25,841 bases of DNA from a virus: the IMG/VR virus record IMGVR_UViG_3300030451_001698, positions 1 through 25,841 of that record. The stretch is one strand, 5' to 3'. This document shows positions 1 to 7,990 of the stretch, in pieces (positions within the stretch are counted from its first letter, which is position 1; the number at the start of each line of letters is the position of its first letter). The notes under the pieces were generated by a model. It did no database searches, had not been told where the DNA came from, and saw nothing but the letters and a program-made list of their open reading frames with translations. The translations under genes and the position numbers were made by a program.

Positions 1-451
1 CTTCTATGGGAATGTCGAAATGTGGTTCAGGGAAATGTATGTTTCTTTTCCTTGGATCAAACTGACCATCTCCGTGGGTCAAAAAACACCAAGCGGTTTT
101 TGCTATTTCTTGCCTGTCTTTTGTATTGAAAACATGTGGAGACTTTTCTGCATAAGAATCTATACTAAGATCTATAAGTTTATTTACTAGCTCGTCTGTA
201 TTTAGTTCTGTTCTTGGGCATTTAAATTTACCAATTGCGTCATCATCAACTCGTAATATTCTAGCTCTTGGGCTATCTTGGTGATATTTTTTTAATCCAG
301 CTAATACTTCCATGACTTTGTGGACCATTGTACCCATATCAGCTTTTTTACCACTTTTAGATTGATAACCTAACACATAGGTCATAAAATATTGCATCTC
401 GCAGTAAGCGTAGTTATTATAGCTAGAAGATCTAACGTAAGTTACTAACAT
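1..451 (-). CDS. RecB/Cas4-like PD-(D/E)XK nuclease, N-terminal part
   Basis: Only the first 150 codons are in the window; the gene runs off the low-coordinate edge. The start is ATG at 451, preceded by GGAG eight bases upstream. The N-terminus has SSYNNYAYC (residues 8-16), then GxxxH (G40, H44) in a helix. That is the opening pattern of RecB-family/PDDEXK_1 exonucleases, whose catalytic D-E-K residues lie further on and cannot be seen here. The gene overlaps the end of the dNMP kinase gene by 20 bases, so it is the last visible member of the replication and recombination run (RecA, nuclease, helicase, primase, kinase). A role in processing DNA ends during recombination or host DNA breakdown is inferred. 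A Cas4-like relative is the alternative reading. Confidence 0.72.
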   Translation of the reverse strand, partial: MLVTYVRSSSYNNYAYCEMQYFMTYVLGYQSKSGKKADMGTMVHKVMEVLAGLKKYHQDSPRARILRVDDDAIGKFKCPRTELNTDELVNKLIDLSIDSYAEKSPHVFNTKDRQEIAKTAWCFLTHGDGQFDPRKRNIHFPEPHFDIPIE

Positions 452-1199
452 GTTGATGACTCCAGAGGTGTTTTATATTTTCTAAATCGTCCATTAATTT
501 ATTGATATCACTACTATTGTTATCAATCACGTAATCAAAGTTACTCCAATCAAAAACGTTTTCGTCTAGGGCATTCTCACACGGATGATCGTCATTAAAC
601 ACATTTCTATTTAGTCTAATAACAGATCCTCCATGTTCTCTAATAGCTTTTACTTCATTAGGAAATCTTACATCCGGTATAAGTGCTATTTCTGAATCTT
701 CAAATATTATCTTTTTAAGCATAGCACTCACCCATATATCATCTTTTATTTTCCTCATGATACTTGTGCCAAGATGCTGTAGAAATTCCCTAATAGTCAT
801 TTTGCCAGTTTTATTTTCTTTATTCTCTGGCATATTTTCCCATAGTATATTTATCTTTTTATTCTTTTGTTCGTTATTTCCGTATATATCTGTTGCGTTA
901 ACGTCAAATAAATTAATTGCAAGTTCTTTTAACGAATCTGCAAAATGGTAGACTTTAACATAGGGCCAAAGTTCTCTTTCAGCATATTCAACGTAAGCAG
1001 AATCTTTGCGGGTAACATCAAATATACCCCAGTTTTTATCTCCCGCTTGATTAGAAGTTTTTATTTCTAGCTGTCCAGTGTCATTGATAGTAAAGCCTTC
1101 AATCATATCTAGATTTTTAAGTATGTGACCATTGACAAAGTTAGCCACAGTATTTTTTCCAGATTGCTTTCTGCCTGAGATCCCTATAATTTTTACCAT
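432..1199 (-). CDS. deoxynucleoside monophosphate kinase
   Basis: This 255-residue P-loop kinase would phosphorylate dNMPs to dNDPs, returning nucleotides to the DNA precursor pool. The P-loop GISGRKQSGKNT is at residues 6-17, a glycine-rich version typical of phage dNMP kinases (T4 gp1 family). Further in, a MTIREFLQHLGT stretch and a DVRFPNEV motif match the substrate-binding and arginine-bearing parts of that family. The start ATG overlaps the primase stop codon as TAATG, with AAGGG about nine bases upstream. The length is close to that of T4 gp1. Placement after primase fits a role in supplying dNTPs to the fork. The specific dNMP preference cannot be read from the sequence. Confidence 0.82.
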   Translation of the reverse strand: MVKIIGISGRKQSGKNTVANFVNGHILKNLDMIEGFTINDTGQLEIKTSNQAGDKNWGIFDVTRKDSAYVEYAERELWPYVKVYHFADSLKELAINLFDVNATDIYGNNEQKNKKINILWENMPENKENKTGKMTIREFLQHLGTSIMRKIKDDIWVSAMLKKIIFEDSEIALIPDVRFPNEVKAIREHGGSVIRLNRNVFNDDHPCENALDENVFDWSNFDYVIDNNSSDINKLMDDLENIKHLWSHQHVSNLR

Positions 1200-2221
1200 T
1201 AATACGTACCCTTAAGTTTACTAAGTATGTCTTTCTTAATTTTCTTGACGCTCATTTCACCGATGTCTTTGTTCAAGAATTTTGGAAAAGTTAGTTTATA
1301 TAATCTATTTAATTGTCTTTGTATTTGAACTTTTGATTCTCTACCTGCTTGGTCATTATCTGTTAGAATGATAAGATTGGTTATGGGTAATTTTATTAAC
1401 TTATTTTTTTGCTGTTCGGTAATTGTTTTGCCAAATATGCTTACAGCATTTAGCACTCCAGCTTCGTAAAGTTTCCATACATCTCCTTGCCCTTCTACTA
1501 TATACAGACATGCTGTTTCTTTGGCTTTTTCTATAGCTCTGTGGTAGTTATAAAAGTAATACCTTTTGTCAAATCCTTTAGGATTAAATAAAAACTTTGG
1601 CATTCTGTAGTCGCGCATAGACCTGCCAATAATACCTACTATGTCTTTACCATCGTCATTGTGTATTGGTATGATTGCCCTTTCCTTCATTATACCTTCT
1701 TCGTAACAATCTCCCACACCAAAATACCGCATTGTTTTTTTATTGAAGCCTCTAGAAACAAAGTATTCAGAAGGAACTGACAGATCATAATCAATATTTA
1801 TTGGCTTGTGTATATTTGTAACTTCTTTTTCTTTTAGTATTTTTATTGTTTCATATATAGGGTCTTCTTCTACCTCTACGGTTTTTGTCTCAGTTTTAGA
1901 GTATGTCTGTTTGATATTTAGAATCTTACACGCCCATTGCAGTGCTTCTTTAAACTCTACATCTCTACCCTCTTGCGCTGATAAAGCTCCTGCTATCAGA
2001 CCAAACATATCATTTCTATGTTCTTCTTGGCAATCCCTAGTCCAGCATTTCCATATACCTCTTTGTGGAGAGAAAGAAAACGCTCTAGGATTATCGCTGC
2101 CTTCATGGACAGGACAAGTTGAATATATATTGTCAGAAAATACTTCGCATTTCATGCCTAGCTCGCTAAAAACTAGCTCTGCATTTTCATTTAGTTTCTT
2201 CTTGATCTGCTGTAAGTTCAT
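1199..2221 (-). CDS. dnaG: DnaG-type DNA primase
   Basis: This 340-residue primase would make RNA primers for lagging-strand synthesis. An N-terminal CHC2-type zinc finger is visible (C36-x2-H39, C59, C64). A TOPRIM domain follows, with the catalytic glutamate in YIVEGQGD (E243) and the metal-binding pair in ILTDNDQAG (D288, D290). The chain is much shorter than bacterial DnaG (about 580 residues) and ends soon after TOPRIM, so the bacterial helicase-binding C-terminal domain appears to be missing. The first 35 bases overlap the helicase gene and no good SD is seen, which suggests translational coupling to the helicase. The helicase-primase pairing is what is expected of a self-sufficient phage replisome. 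Confidence 0.9.
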   Translation of the reverse strand: MNLQQIKKKLNENAELVFSELGMKCEVFSDNIYSTCPVHEGSDNPRAFSFSPQRGIWKCWTRDCQEEHRNDMFGLIAGALSAQEGRDVEFKEALQWACKILNIKQTYSKTETKTVEVEEDPIYETIKILKEKEVTNIHKPINIDYDLSVPSEYFVSRGFNKKTMRYFGVGDCYEEGIMKERAIIPIHNDDGKDIVGIIGRSMRDYRMPKFLFNPKGFDKRYYFYNYHRAIEKAKETACLYIVEGQGDVWKLYEAGVLNAVSIFGKTITEQQKNKLIKLPITNLIILTDNDQAGRESKVQIQRQLNRLYKLTFPKFLNKDIGEMSVKKIKKDILSKLKGTY

Positions 2222-3659
2222 TTGCTAATTTCTTCATAGAGTTATTATTTACTAATCCAGTATCACCAACTGGTTGATTCTTTAATTCATTTCTAGTTTG
2301 TAGTTCTATCAGCTTTGCGTGAGATCCCTGCATTTGCATGTTAATATAATCACCATCGTCCATACCAGCACCATGTCTAGATACGATAGGTACTAACTTT
2401 CTATTACCGGCTGTTGGTCCATCTTCTGCTACCTCCTCTGTTGACTTTGCTTTAAAAATTGTAAAAGATGTACATAACCATATCAATCGGTCTGAGCCAC
2501 TTACAGCATCGGTGCTTTCTTTGGTGATACCATCTCGATTTAATTGCACGAAAGATAGACATGGTATGTCTAGTTTAACACATAAATTATGGAGCGAAGT
2601 TATTTGAAAACCTAGAGCCTGATATTCCTGTATATTGTTTGTAATAGAATTAGATGACATCAGCTTTAGATAATCATAGATAATTAAGCAGTCATTTGTC
2701 TTACCAGTTTCATCTGTCTTCACTTCTTGTACGATCCACCGCTTGATCACGTTAAGTATCTGTTCAAATGGTTTTCCTGCAACTGTGGCATAACTGTATG
2801 GTATTTTAGATAACTGATCAACAGCTTTTTGCACACTGTCCATTTTAGCAGGATCTTCTGCAAATTTACCTGTAGACACTTCGTTAATAGGAACCTTGCT
2901 GATATTTGCAATAAGTCTATTTAAATGATCCTCTTTTGACATTTCCGTATCTAATACTAGGACGGGGACTCCGGTGGAAGATACATTAAGGGCAACATTA
3001 TCAGCGAATACTGACTTACCAACTTTTGGTCTTGCAGATATAAGGTCAACGCATTTTCGTCTAAGACCACCGCCAATGGCTTCATCGTATTTAGCGAACC
3101 CCGTGGGTATACCAATGATATCGCATTGATTTTCTTCGAGAAATTTGACATAATCTTCTACTCCCTCACCAATCTTTTCTGGATGTTCGCCACCATCATC
3201 CTCGCGTAAAAAATCTGTAACAGGATCTTCTAGCTTTTGTATGATTTCATTTATTGTTTCTGACCCAGTGACATCATCCATATCTTTGTTGACTTTACTT
3301 GTAAGTTTTTTAATCTTACGAGCAAACTCAAACTTTTTCATCTGAGCAGCAAACTTTATAATGTTATTCTTATCTACTGGAAAATCAAACAGTGACTTTA
3401 TATACTTTAGTTCTTGTTTAGTATTTATAATTTCAGAAAACTTTAATTGTTCTGCGGCAGAAAGCAATGAAGCAACGTCTACAGATTGATCATTATCAAT
3501 AATATGTTTGACGCATTTGTATATAATTTGATTGTTATGATTACCAAACGTATCATCATTAATGAAATCAGATATAGCTATGTAACCATCAATGCCGTAC
3601 TGGATTAAACCAGCTAGCACTGCTCGTTCTGCACCGACATCCAGAAGTTTTTCTTGCAT
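2187..3659 (-). CDS. dnaB: replicative DNA helicase, DnaB family
   Basis: This 490-residue helicase would form the hexamer that unwinds DNA at the fork. The N-terminal part (about 1-110) looks like the DnaB N-terminal domain (AERAVLAGLIQYG). It is followed by a linker and a RecA-fold ATPase with Walker A ARPKVGKS (209-216), the Walker A-adjacent acidic motif LDTEMS (E239) and Walker B LIIYDYLKL (325-333). Length and order match DnaB and phage SF4 helicases. ATG at 3659 has TAGGT upstream and sits directly against the stop codon of the zinc-finger gene. The gene overlaps primase by 35 bases. No separate helicase loader is recognisable in the window, although the unknown small genes between 4.0 and 7.0 kb are candidates. 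Confidence 0.92.
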   Translation of the reverse strand: MQEKLLDVGAERAVLAGLIQYGIDGYIAISDFINDDTFGNHNNQIIYKCVKHIIDNDQSVDVASLLSAAEQLKFSEIINTKQELKYIKSLFDFPVDKNNIIKFAAQMKKFEFARKIKKLTSKVNKDMDDVTGSETINEIIQKLEDPVTDFLREDDGGEHPEKIGEGVEDYVKFLEENQCDIIGIPTGFAKYDEAIGGGLRRKCVDLISARPKVGKSVFADNVALNVSSTGVPVLVLDTEMSKEDHLNRLIANISKVPINEVSTGKFAEDPAKMDSVQKAVDQLSKIPYSYATVAGKPFEQILNVIKRWIVQEVKTDETGKTNDCLIIYDYLKLMSSNSITNNIQEYQALGFQITSLHNLCVKLDIPCLSFVQLNRDGITKESTDAVSGSDRLIWLCTSFTIFKAKSTEEVAEDGPTAGNRKLVPIVSRHGAGMDDGDYINMQMQGSHAKLIELQTRNELKNQPVGDTGLVNNNSMKKLANELTADQEETK

Positions 3660-4042
3660 TATTTACCTACACATCTATCACATCTATAATATTCTCCATA
3701 TACAATACTAGCATTTACTTTAAATGTTTTACCACATGCGTTGCACGTTACGTTCTTTTTTTTAGGAGCAACTCTATTTCTAGGAGTTCTTTGCACATTA
3801 GGAGTCTGTACGTCCCTATGCTCTCCAGTGTCTGTCCAAGTATTTCCCTTGGCTTTTACGGGTTCTCTGCGGCGATTTGAACTAAGAGAAGATTTTTTAA
3901 CAACACGGAAATCATCTGTGATATCATTTGTTTCTTCTGCTGTTTCAGTTACTTCTTCAGCTTTTTGTTCTCCAGATAAAGCTGATAATAGTGCAGCTTT
4001 CTGTTCTTCGTTTAGGGTTTTGATAAAATCATCCATACTCAT
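3659..4042 (-). CDS. small protein with C-terminal zinc finger, unknown role
   Basis: I do not recognise a family for this 127-residue protein. The N-terminus (1-25) is a short amphipathic helix. The middle is disordered-looking, with a Glu/Thr-rich acidic stretch followed by a basic Arg/Lys-rich stretch. The C-terminus carries a four-cysteine zinc-binding motif (CNACGKTF ... YRCDRC). The start ATG at 4042 overlaps the previous stop codon as ATGA; a second in-frame ATG lies two codons later. It sits immediately before the helicase gene, within the replication block. Nucleic-acid binding or an adaptor role in the replisome is inferred from the basic middle and zinc knuckle only. Confidence 0.72.
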   Translation of the reverse strand: MSMDDFIKTLNEEQKAALLSALSGEQKAEEVTETAEETNDITDDFRVVKKSSLSSNRRREPVKAKGNTWTDTGEHRDVQTPNVQRTPRNRVAPKKKNVTCNACGKTFKVNASIVYGEYYRCDRCVGK

Positions 4043-4503
4043 AGTCTTTTACCTTTCTCTAATAGTATATCTGCTTTACGTCTTAAATCTTTTGCTTTAT
4101 ATTCCAACGATTGTACTCTAGATGATGCTATTTCTCTGTAATGATCTACAATTCTAGCATATTCATCATTTATAGCAATCATATTTCTTTTTGTTTCATA
4201 TTTCATGTAGTTGTCAAATTGATGATAATTTTTTGCTACCATCTTGTCCAGCTTGTCATTGCACCAATCTAGGGCAATCTTCTGCATATTTAATTCATCT
4301 TGTACGTGCGAAGCATAACCGTATAGTAAATATGCAAATTCAAAAGTCTCATCCTTAGTTAAAGATCTTAAAAGGGCCGAGTCAGCATCAGCAGCTGTAA
4401 TCCATTCTTCATTAAATTTCTTATGGAATCTAGCATGACTAGCATTTAGAAAGTCATCGACCATTGCCCTTAATTCAGCTAACTGTTCATTCGCCGTTTT
4501 CAA
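4039..4503 (-). CDS. helical protein of unknown function, TTG start
   Basis: This 154-residue protein is mostly alpha-helical in appearance, with a C-terminal Lys/Arg-rich segment (AKDLRRKADILLEKGKRL) that could form a coiled coil. No family is recognised. The start is a TTG at 4503, with GGAG eight bases upstream. The next in-frame ATG is residue 14 (MVDDFL) and lacks an equally good SD, so TTG is preferred. It overlaps the end of the nuclease gene by 17 bases and the next gene by an ATGA. Its place between recombination genes and the helicase suggests a replication or recombination accessory, but nothing in the sequence proves that. Confidence 0.66.
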   Translation of the reverse strand: MKTANEQLAELRAMVDDFLNASHARFHKKFNEEWITAADADSALLRSLTKDETFEFAYLLYGYASHVQDELNMQKIALDWCNDKLDKMVAKNYHQFDNYMKYETKRNMIAINDEYARIVDHYREIASSRVQSLEYKAKDLRRKADILLEKGKRL

Positions 4504-4912
4504 TTTGATCTCTCCACTGTTCGTCTGTATCAGAATACTTCAATACTATTATATCAATTTTGTTTAATTCACACCATCTTATTTTATCATCATCCTTAGC
4601 TTGTGCGATAGCAAAATCTGCCTTATTCTTATGGAAGAATGGCGTATATTCATAATGTTGTTGTCCATGAACCTCTACTGCTAACATAATTTGAGGTATA
4701 TAAAAATCTAAATATAACACACCCTTTTTGTGTGATTCGGTGCTTCCCGGTAGTTTAACTTCCTCTAGAATACGGTACGAATGAAACATCTCTTTCAGAA
4801 GTTCTCTCGCTCGTATATGGAACTTGGATCTTTTTCTTTTGTCGTTTGCGGCAACAGAATAGCCGTTTAAATTCCAAGCATATTCTTTGCCATTTATACC
4901 TGTAACCTTCAT
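4487..4912 (-). CDS. Vsr/DUF559-like PD-(D/E)XK endonuclease
   Basis: This 141-residue protein carries the core of a Vsr/DUF559-type nuclease fold. It has an acidic helix residue around E50-E51, a strand with D69 (LYLDFYIP), then E80-V-H82 (LAVEVHGQQH), followed by a helix and a C-terminal strand (DIIVLKY). In this superfamily D and E bind metal, and the third position is often not lysine, as in Vsr. The start ATG at 4912 has AGAGGG five bases upstream. It lies downstream of recA in the replication block, so a role in recombination intermediate or mismatch cutting is plausible. Phage relatives include free-standing homing-type nucleases, which is the main alternative. An unrelated frame (4755-4982) overlaps the first 158 bases. 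Confidence 0.68.
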   Translation of the reverse strand: MKVTGINGKEYAWNLNGYSVAANDKRKRSKFHIRARELLKEMFHSYRILEEVKLPGSTESHKKGVLYLDFYIPQIMLAVEVHGQQHYEYTPFFHKNKADFAIAQAKDDDKIRWCELNKIDIIVLKYSDTDEQWRDQIENGE

Positions 4913-4982
4913 TAAATCCCTCTATTATTATTCTAGCTAGCAGTACGCCAGCAGTTATTTCTAGTATGTCTATTATACTCAA
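4755..4982 (-). CDS. candidate small membrane protein overlapping the nuclease gene
   Basis: This 75-codon frame begins with TTG at 4982 inside the recA stop codon (TTGA) and has AAGGA about six bases upstream. Its first 23 codons fill the 66-base gap between recA and the nuclease ATG; the rest is out of frame with the nuclease gene. The product starts with a hydrophobic segment (ILEITAGVLLARIII, about 6-20) and continues with a strongly basic, cysteine-containing tail (LFCCRKRQKKK), a pattern seen in small membrane proteins with cytoplasmic positive tails. The basic tail lies in the overlap and may simply reflect the other frame. It could be real or a chance frame, and the gap might only be a leader. 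I keep it as a candidate. Confidence 0.38.
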   Translation of the reverse strand: MSIIDILEITAGVLLARIIIEGFNEGYRYKWQRICLEFKRLFCCRKRQKKKIQVPYTSERTSERDVSFVPYSRGS

Positions 4983-6091
4983 AACAATTCCTTTATTTTA
5001 TCGTATATAAAGGTTGCAATATCTTCATTCTCGTTAAGAAATTCTGCAAGATTATTTGCACCCTGAAATTTAAAAAACCTTTCAATGTCTTCTTCTTTTT
5101 CTGAAATTTTATTTTCAGTTAATATTTTTTGTATCACCGGATCTTCTAAGTTGTCTACTGCACACTGTATTGTATACCAAGCTCCAGCAGATTTAATTAA
5201 TCTAAACTCACATGCTATCTGTACAACCTCTTGAACTTCGTCTAATCCAATACCATATCTAATCCAGCTTTCCGCTGTACTATTTGGAGTACCGCCAGCG
5301 CACGATGTTTTAATATTCCAATTAGCAATTTGTCCTACATGCGGTCCAGTGTCTTTTGGTACTTGCCAGCGACCACGATGGGTGATAACCATGTTAGTGC
5401 CAGCTTGATATTGTAGCATGTTGCCACAGTCAGCCATCTTTGCTGGGGCATAAGGTGATCCACCAGTATTTGCAATATTGTGGGTGATACAAACTAGAAT
5501 TGTTTTATTCTTCATCAGTGTGCCACTGATACGTTTGAAAAACATTGACAGGAGCCTTGGTAGCGCGTTACGTACACCAGTTCTAACTTCTCCATCTAGC
5601 TCCTGCTGGGGAACCATATTAGAAAGAGAATCTGCAATAATTAAACAACCCGGATCATTATTAATATAATATTCTGTAATGTTTAAAAATTCTTCTGCTG
5701 AAAGAATCTTGTCGTCTGTGGATTGTACAATTAGAATATTTTCAGGATCTAAACCTTTTATACCATCAAAGTTTTGCTTCGATAGTCTACCCTCTGTGTT
5801 TAGATAAATCACACGTTTCCCTCTAGCCTGACATTTGGCAGCGAAGTGTAATGCTGTCGTGGTTTTACCAGACTTAGGATCGCCTGTCATAACAACTACA
5901 GATCCTTCTCTAAGTCCACCTCCCAACGCAATGTCTAATGCTGGTGATACACCAATTACTTCTAGGCTATTTATAGTTTGTAAAACGTCGCTACCAGTGC
6001 TTACAACATCTCCATACTTGCTAACAACGGAGTTGCTTACAATATCTGTGTCAAACTTATTAGATACTTTTTTCTTCTTAACCTTACTCAT
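4979..6091 (-). CDS. recA: RecA/UvsX-like recombinase
   Basis: This 370-residue ATPase would coat single-stranded DNA and carry out strand exchange for repair and recombination-dependent replication. The Walker A motif is GDPKSGKTT (70-78), the catalytic glutamate is in YLNTEG (E101), and Walker B is LIIAD (151-155). An NxGGxPYxPxK-like segment (about 208-219) and a late AESWIRYGIGLDE / IKSAGAWY pair match the end of the RecA core closely. The C-terminal 70 residues are divergent. ATG at 6091 has GAGGG five bases upstream and overlaps the previous stop codon as ATGA. The length is near that of bacterial RecA (about 350) and T4 UvsX (about 390). The RecA name is used because of the GAWY motif; an UvsX label would be equally acceptable. 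Confidence 0.92.
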   Translation of the reverse strand: MSKVKKKKVSNKFDTDIVSNSVVSKYGDVVSTGSDVLQTINSLEVIGVSPALDIALGGGLREGSVVVMTGDPKSGKTTTALHFAAKCQARGKRVIYLNTEGRLSKQNFDGIKGLDPENILIVQSTDDKILSAEEFLNITEYYINNDPGCLIIADSLSNMVPQQELDGEVRTGVRNALPRLLSMFFKRISGTLMKNKTILVCITHNIANTGGSPYAPAKMADCGNMLQYQAGTNMVITHRGRWQVPKDTGPHVGQIANWNIKTSCAGGTPNSTAESWIRYGIGLDEVQEVVQIACEFRLIKSAGAWYTIQCAVDNLEDPVIQKILTENKISEKEEDIERFFKFQGANNLAEFLNENEDIATFIYDKIKELF

Positions 6092-6615
6092 AGATCCCTC
6101 AATTTGTTTATAGAACTTTTCTTATTAGAATATTGTTTTTTCCTAGTCTTTACTTGCTTTTGTTCTGACTCGACTTGTGCCTCGTCTACTTTTGTAGATT
6201 CTTCAGCTGCCTTCATCCAATCTTTGAACTCTTTATCATACCTTTTTATCGCTTCTATTGCGGCAGGATTATACTTCCATCCTCTAGGTCCACCAGCGTT
6301 TAATCCAATATGATATATTTTTTCAAAGTGCTTAGACCTGATTGCTGCTATAATAGTTACATGATCATATTTTTTTAGAAGAGACTGAACCGCTTTCATG
6401 TTCTTCATGAAGGGTCTATGATATTTATCGCCTTTGGTCCAGAACTTGTATGATGGTTTTTCCATCTTAAATTCTTCTGTCCACCTAAGAATTAAATATT
6501 CTGCAATAAAAGCTTCAGATGTGCAGTACTCCCCAGTTGTCTGGTGCTTATACCTGTGAGTCTCTGACCATTGCTTTTGATAATTTTTACTAAATGGTTT
6601 TGGTCTGCCTGACAT
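6088..6615 (-). CDS. unknown protein upstream of recA
   Basis: No family is recognised. From ATG at 6615 the product has 175 residues; a longer reading from 6648 would overlap the previous gene by 59 bases, and the 6615 start has AGAGG, though at a long 11-base spacing. The centre is aromatic and basic (KFWTKGDKYHRPF), followed by helices and a segment with GGPRGWKYNP. The last 45 residues are charged and probably disordered (repeated Lys and Glu/Gln). It overlaps recA by ATGA and is probably co-translated with it. A DNA-binding or replisome-loading role is possible from charge and position only. Confidence 0.66.
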   Translation of the reverse strand: MSGRPKPFSKNYQKQWSETHRYKHQTTGEYCTSEAFIAEYLILRWTEEFKMEKPSYKFWTKGDKYHRPFMKNMKAVQSLLKKYDHVTIIAAIRSKHFEKIYHIGLNAGGPRGWKYNPAAIEAIKRYDKEFKDWMKAAEESTKVDEAQVESEQKQVKTRKKQYSNKKSSINKLRDL

Positions 6616-7027
6616 TGTATACAAAAGCCTCTTCAAAACATTCTTCAAAATCGTCTACATGTTTAGATTCTACCACCAATGCTGGAACAATCCACATTGT
6701 TTTTTCAACTTTACCATCATTTAACAATCCAATGTTATAACAGTCTAATGTTTTACCTTGTAATTCTGCTTTTAAAGATTTAATCAAGTAGACTGCTTCA
6801 GCATCTTCTGTATTCATTTTAACACAGTGAGACCTATAACGCAACCCTATATTTTTAATTGTTACATTATTTGTATCACAGTATTCTTGAAATGTTAGCC
6901 ACTTTCTATAATCATCTAAGTATATATCTTTATCGTCAGAAGTTTGTATGTAAATCCATATTTTTCTTCTGTCTTCCGTTTTGGCGTATGCTTTTCGCCA
7001 GTTGTCTTCACCTATAATATATTTCAT
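6590..7027 (-). CDS. unknown protein, 145 residues
   Basis: I do not recognise this protein. It looks like a soluble alpha/beta protein (strands such as IWIYIQT and MWIVPALVVE) with a helix-rich middle. The segment FQEYCDTNNVTIKNIGLRYR could be a small helix-turn-helix, but this is weak. ATG at 7027 is adjacent to the previous gene and the stop lies 26 bases inside the next one. There is no signal peptide and no cysteine cluster. It belongs to the run of short unknown genes between phoH and recA that is probably transcribed as one unit. Confidence 0.62.
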   Translation of the reverse strand: MKYIIGEDNWRKAYAKTEDRRKIWIYIQTSDDKDIYLDDYRKWLTFQEYCDTNNVTIKNIGLRYRSHCVKMNTEDAEAVYLIKSLKAELQGKTLDCYNIGLLNDGKVEKTMWIVPALVVESKHVDDFEECFEEAFVYNVRQTKTI

Positions 7028-7326
7028 TAGTCGGGCTTAATCTTTGTTACACATGACTTATTTTTTCTAGGACCAACTTGACGCTTTTCATCTGCCAAAG
7101 TTGACGCTGTTTCTGTCATAACTGTTGAGCCACGGTGGTGATGGATATGATCACCAGCAGTAATTGTAGTTTGCTTAGGTTTATGAGTAATATTCTTTTT
7201 AATATGGGTCTCTACAGACTTGATTGATCTATCTAGATCTACAGCAATTTCTGCTATATCTTTATCTCTGTAGTTATTTTCAATATAAAAAGCCTCAATT
7301 TTACTAATCGGTCCTTTTTTAGCCAT
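7027..7326 (-). CDS. helix-turn-helix-like small protein
   Basis: From ATG at 7326 (GGAG eight bases upstream) the product is 99 residues. An in-frame TTG two codons earlier sits too close to the SD and is not preferred. The N-terminal 40 residues read as a three-helix unit: a helix ending in ENNYRDKDI, then IAEIAVDLDRSIKSVETHI. This resembles the Myb/sigma-4-like helix-turn-helix seen in small phage DNA-binding proteins (I-A-x-x-L-x-R-S-x-x-S-V). The C-terminal half is basic, has a His-rich patch (GDHIHHHRG) and looks flexible. A DNA-binding or regulatory role is inferred. The stop of the upstream gene overlaps the start by eight bases. Confidence 0.6.
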   Translation of the reverse strand: MAKKGPISKIEAFYIENNYRDKDIAEIAVDLDRSIKSVETHIKKNITHKPKQTTITAGDHIHHHRGSTVMTETASTLADEKRQVGPRKNKSCVTKIKPD

Positions 7327-7657
7327 TGACAAAACTCCTCTCTGCTCGCCTCATAAATAAAGTGTTTTTAGTTTGCAAATATTTAACATAATAGTCAAAT
7401 GTTTGTTTAGAAGTTGATTTTAGTTCTTTACGAATCGTATTAGTTCTATGACTATCTGTGCCTCTAGGGTCAAACAAAGTTCCGTTTGATGTAAGCACAA
7501 AGAATTTCTTTTGCATCCTCTCTCCTAAATTGATAGCTTTGTATTCTGCGTATACAGTGTCATCTTCACTTGATACACTTTGCCCAAAAGCGTTATAGGA
7601 TTTTGTCTCTGAGTTTTTTTGATCGTCCTTGGACGTATATTTTTCAACATATTTCAT
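7319..7657 (-). CDS. unknown protein, 112 residues
   Basis: No family is recognised. The product is soluble and rich in Lys, Ser and Thr. A central strand segment (KKFFVLTSNGTLFDPRG) is followed by a basic helix region (NTIRKELKSTSKQTFDYYVKYL). The phrase FFVLTSNGTLFDP could be a small beta-hairpin domain. ATG at 7657 has AGGTGA five bases upstream, directly after the stop of the zinc-ribbon gene at 7658, so the two are likely co-translated. Confidence 0.62.
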   Translation of the reverse strand: MKYVEKYTSKDDQKNSETKSYNAFGQSVSSEDDTVYAEYKAINLGERMQKKFFVLTSNGTLFDPRGTDSHRTNTIRKELKSTSKQTFDYYVKYLQTKNTLFMRRAERSFVNG

Positions 7658-7990
7658 TTATTCACCTGTAATAATATACTTTCTTTTTTGTTCTGGAGTC
7701 ATTTTATTTATTTTATTGCGTTGTTCCTTTTTTTCTTGCGCTTGTTTATTAGCTTGACTTTTAGATTCTATTTCTGACTTTTGATAGCTACCCATTCTAG
7801 ACCAATTCTTATCAGCTTGACCTCCAATAGTACTGGAGTCAGTCATAAAAGAACCTAGCCCTCCATATATTACTCGTTCTAGAGTATTTTTACCACAACA
7901 AGGGCAAGTTTCTAGGGGGTCGTCATGAATAGACTGTTTAACATCTTTTAAAGTTTCACCGCAATTTGTACATGCATAATCATATAACAT
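7658..7990 (-). CDS. FmdB-type zinc-ribbon protein
   Basis: The first 45 residues match the FmdB/CxxC_CxxC_SSSS zinc-ribbon family. They read YDYACTNCG, then a DVKQSIHDDPLETCPCCG segment and an ERVIYGG strand, with two CxxC knuckles binding one zinc. The rest (about 60 residues) is charged, Gln/Lys-rich and probably flexible, ending in TPEQKRKYI. The start is ATG at 7990 with AGAGG upstream; a GTG two codons earlier is possible but less likely. It overlaps the previous gene by 11 bases. The family occurs in bacteria and many phages; its function is usually described as regulatory but is not firmly known. Confidence 0.8.
   Translation of the reverse strand: MLYDYACTNCGETLKDVKQSIHDDPLETCPCCGKNTLERVIYGGLGSFMTDSSTIGGQADKNWSRMGSYQKSEIESKSQANKQAQEKKEQRNKINKMTPEQKRKYIITGE

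Noticed and set aside
1806-2228. Plus-strand reading frames such as this one, and those at 3741-4121, 5835-6113 and 12713-13021
   Set aside because: They lie opposite confident minus-strand genes, have no convincing SD or family motifs, and have hydrophobic or Ser-rich antisense-type composition.
4913-4978. A host-type promoter (TATAAT near 4972-4977) after recA
   Set aside because: No -35 element lies at a workable distance; the match is expected by chance in AT-rich sequence.
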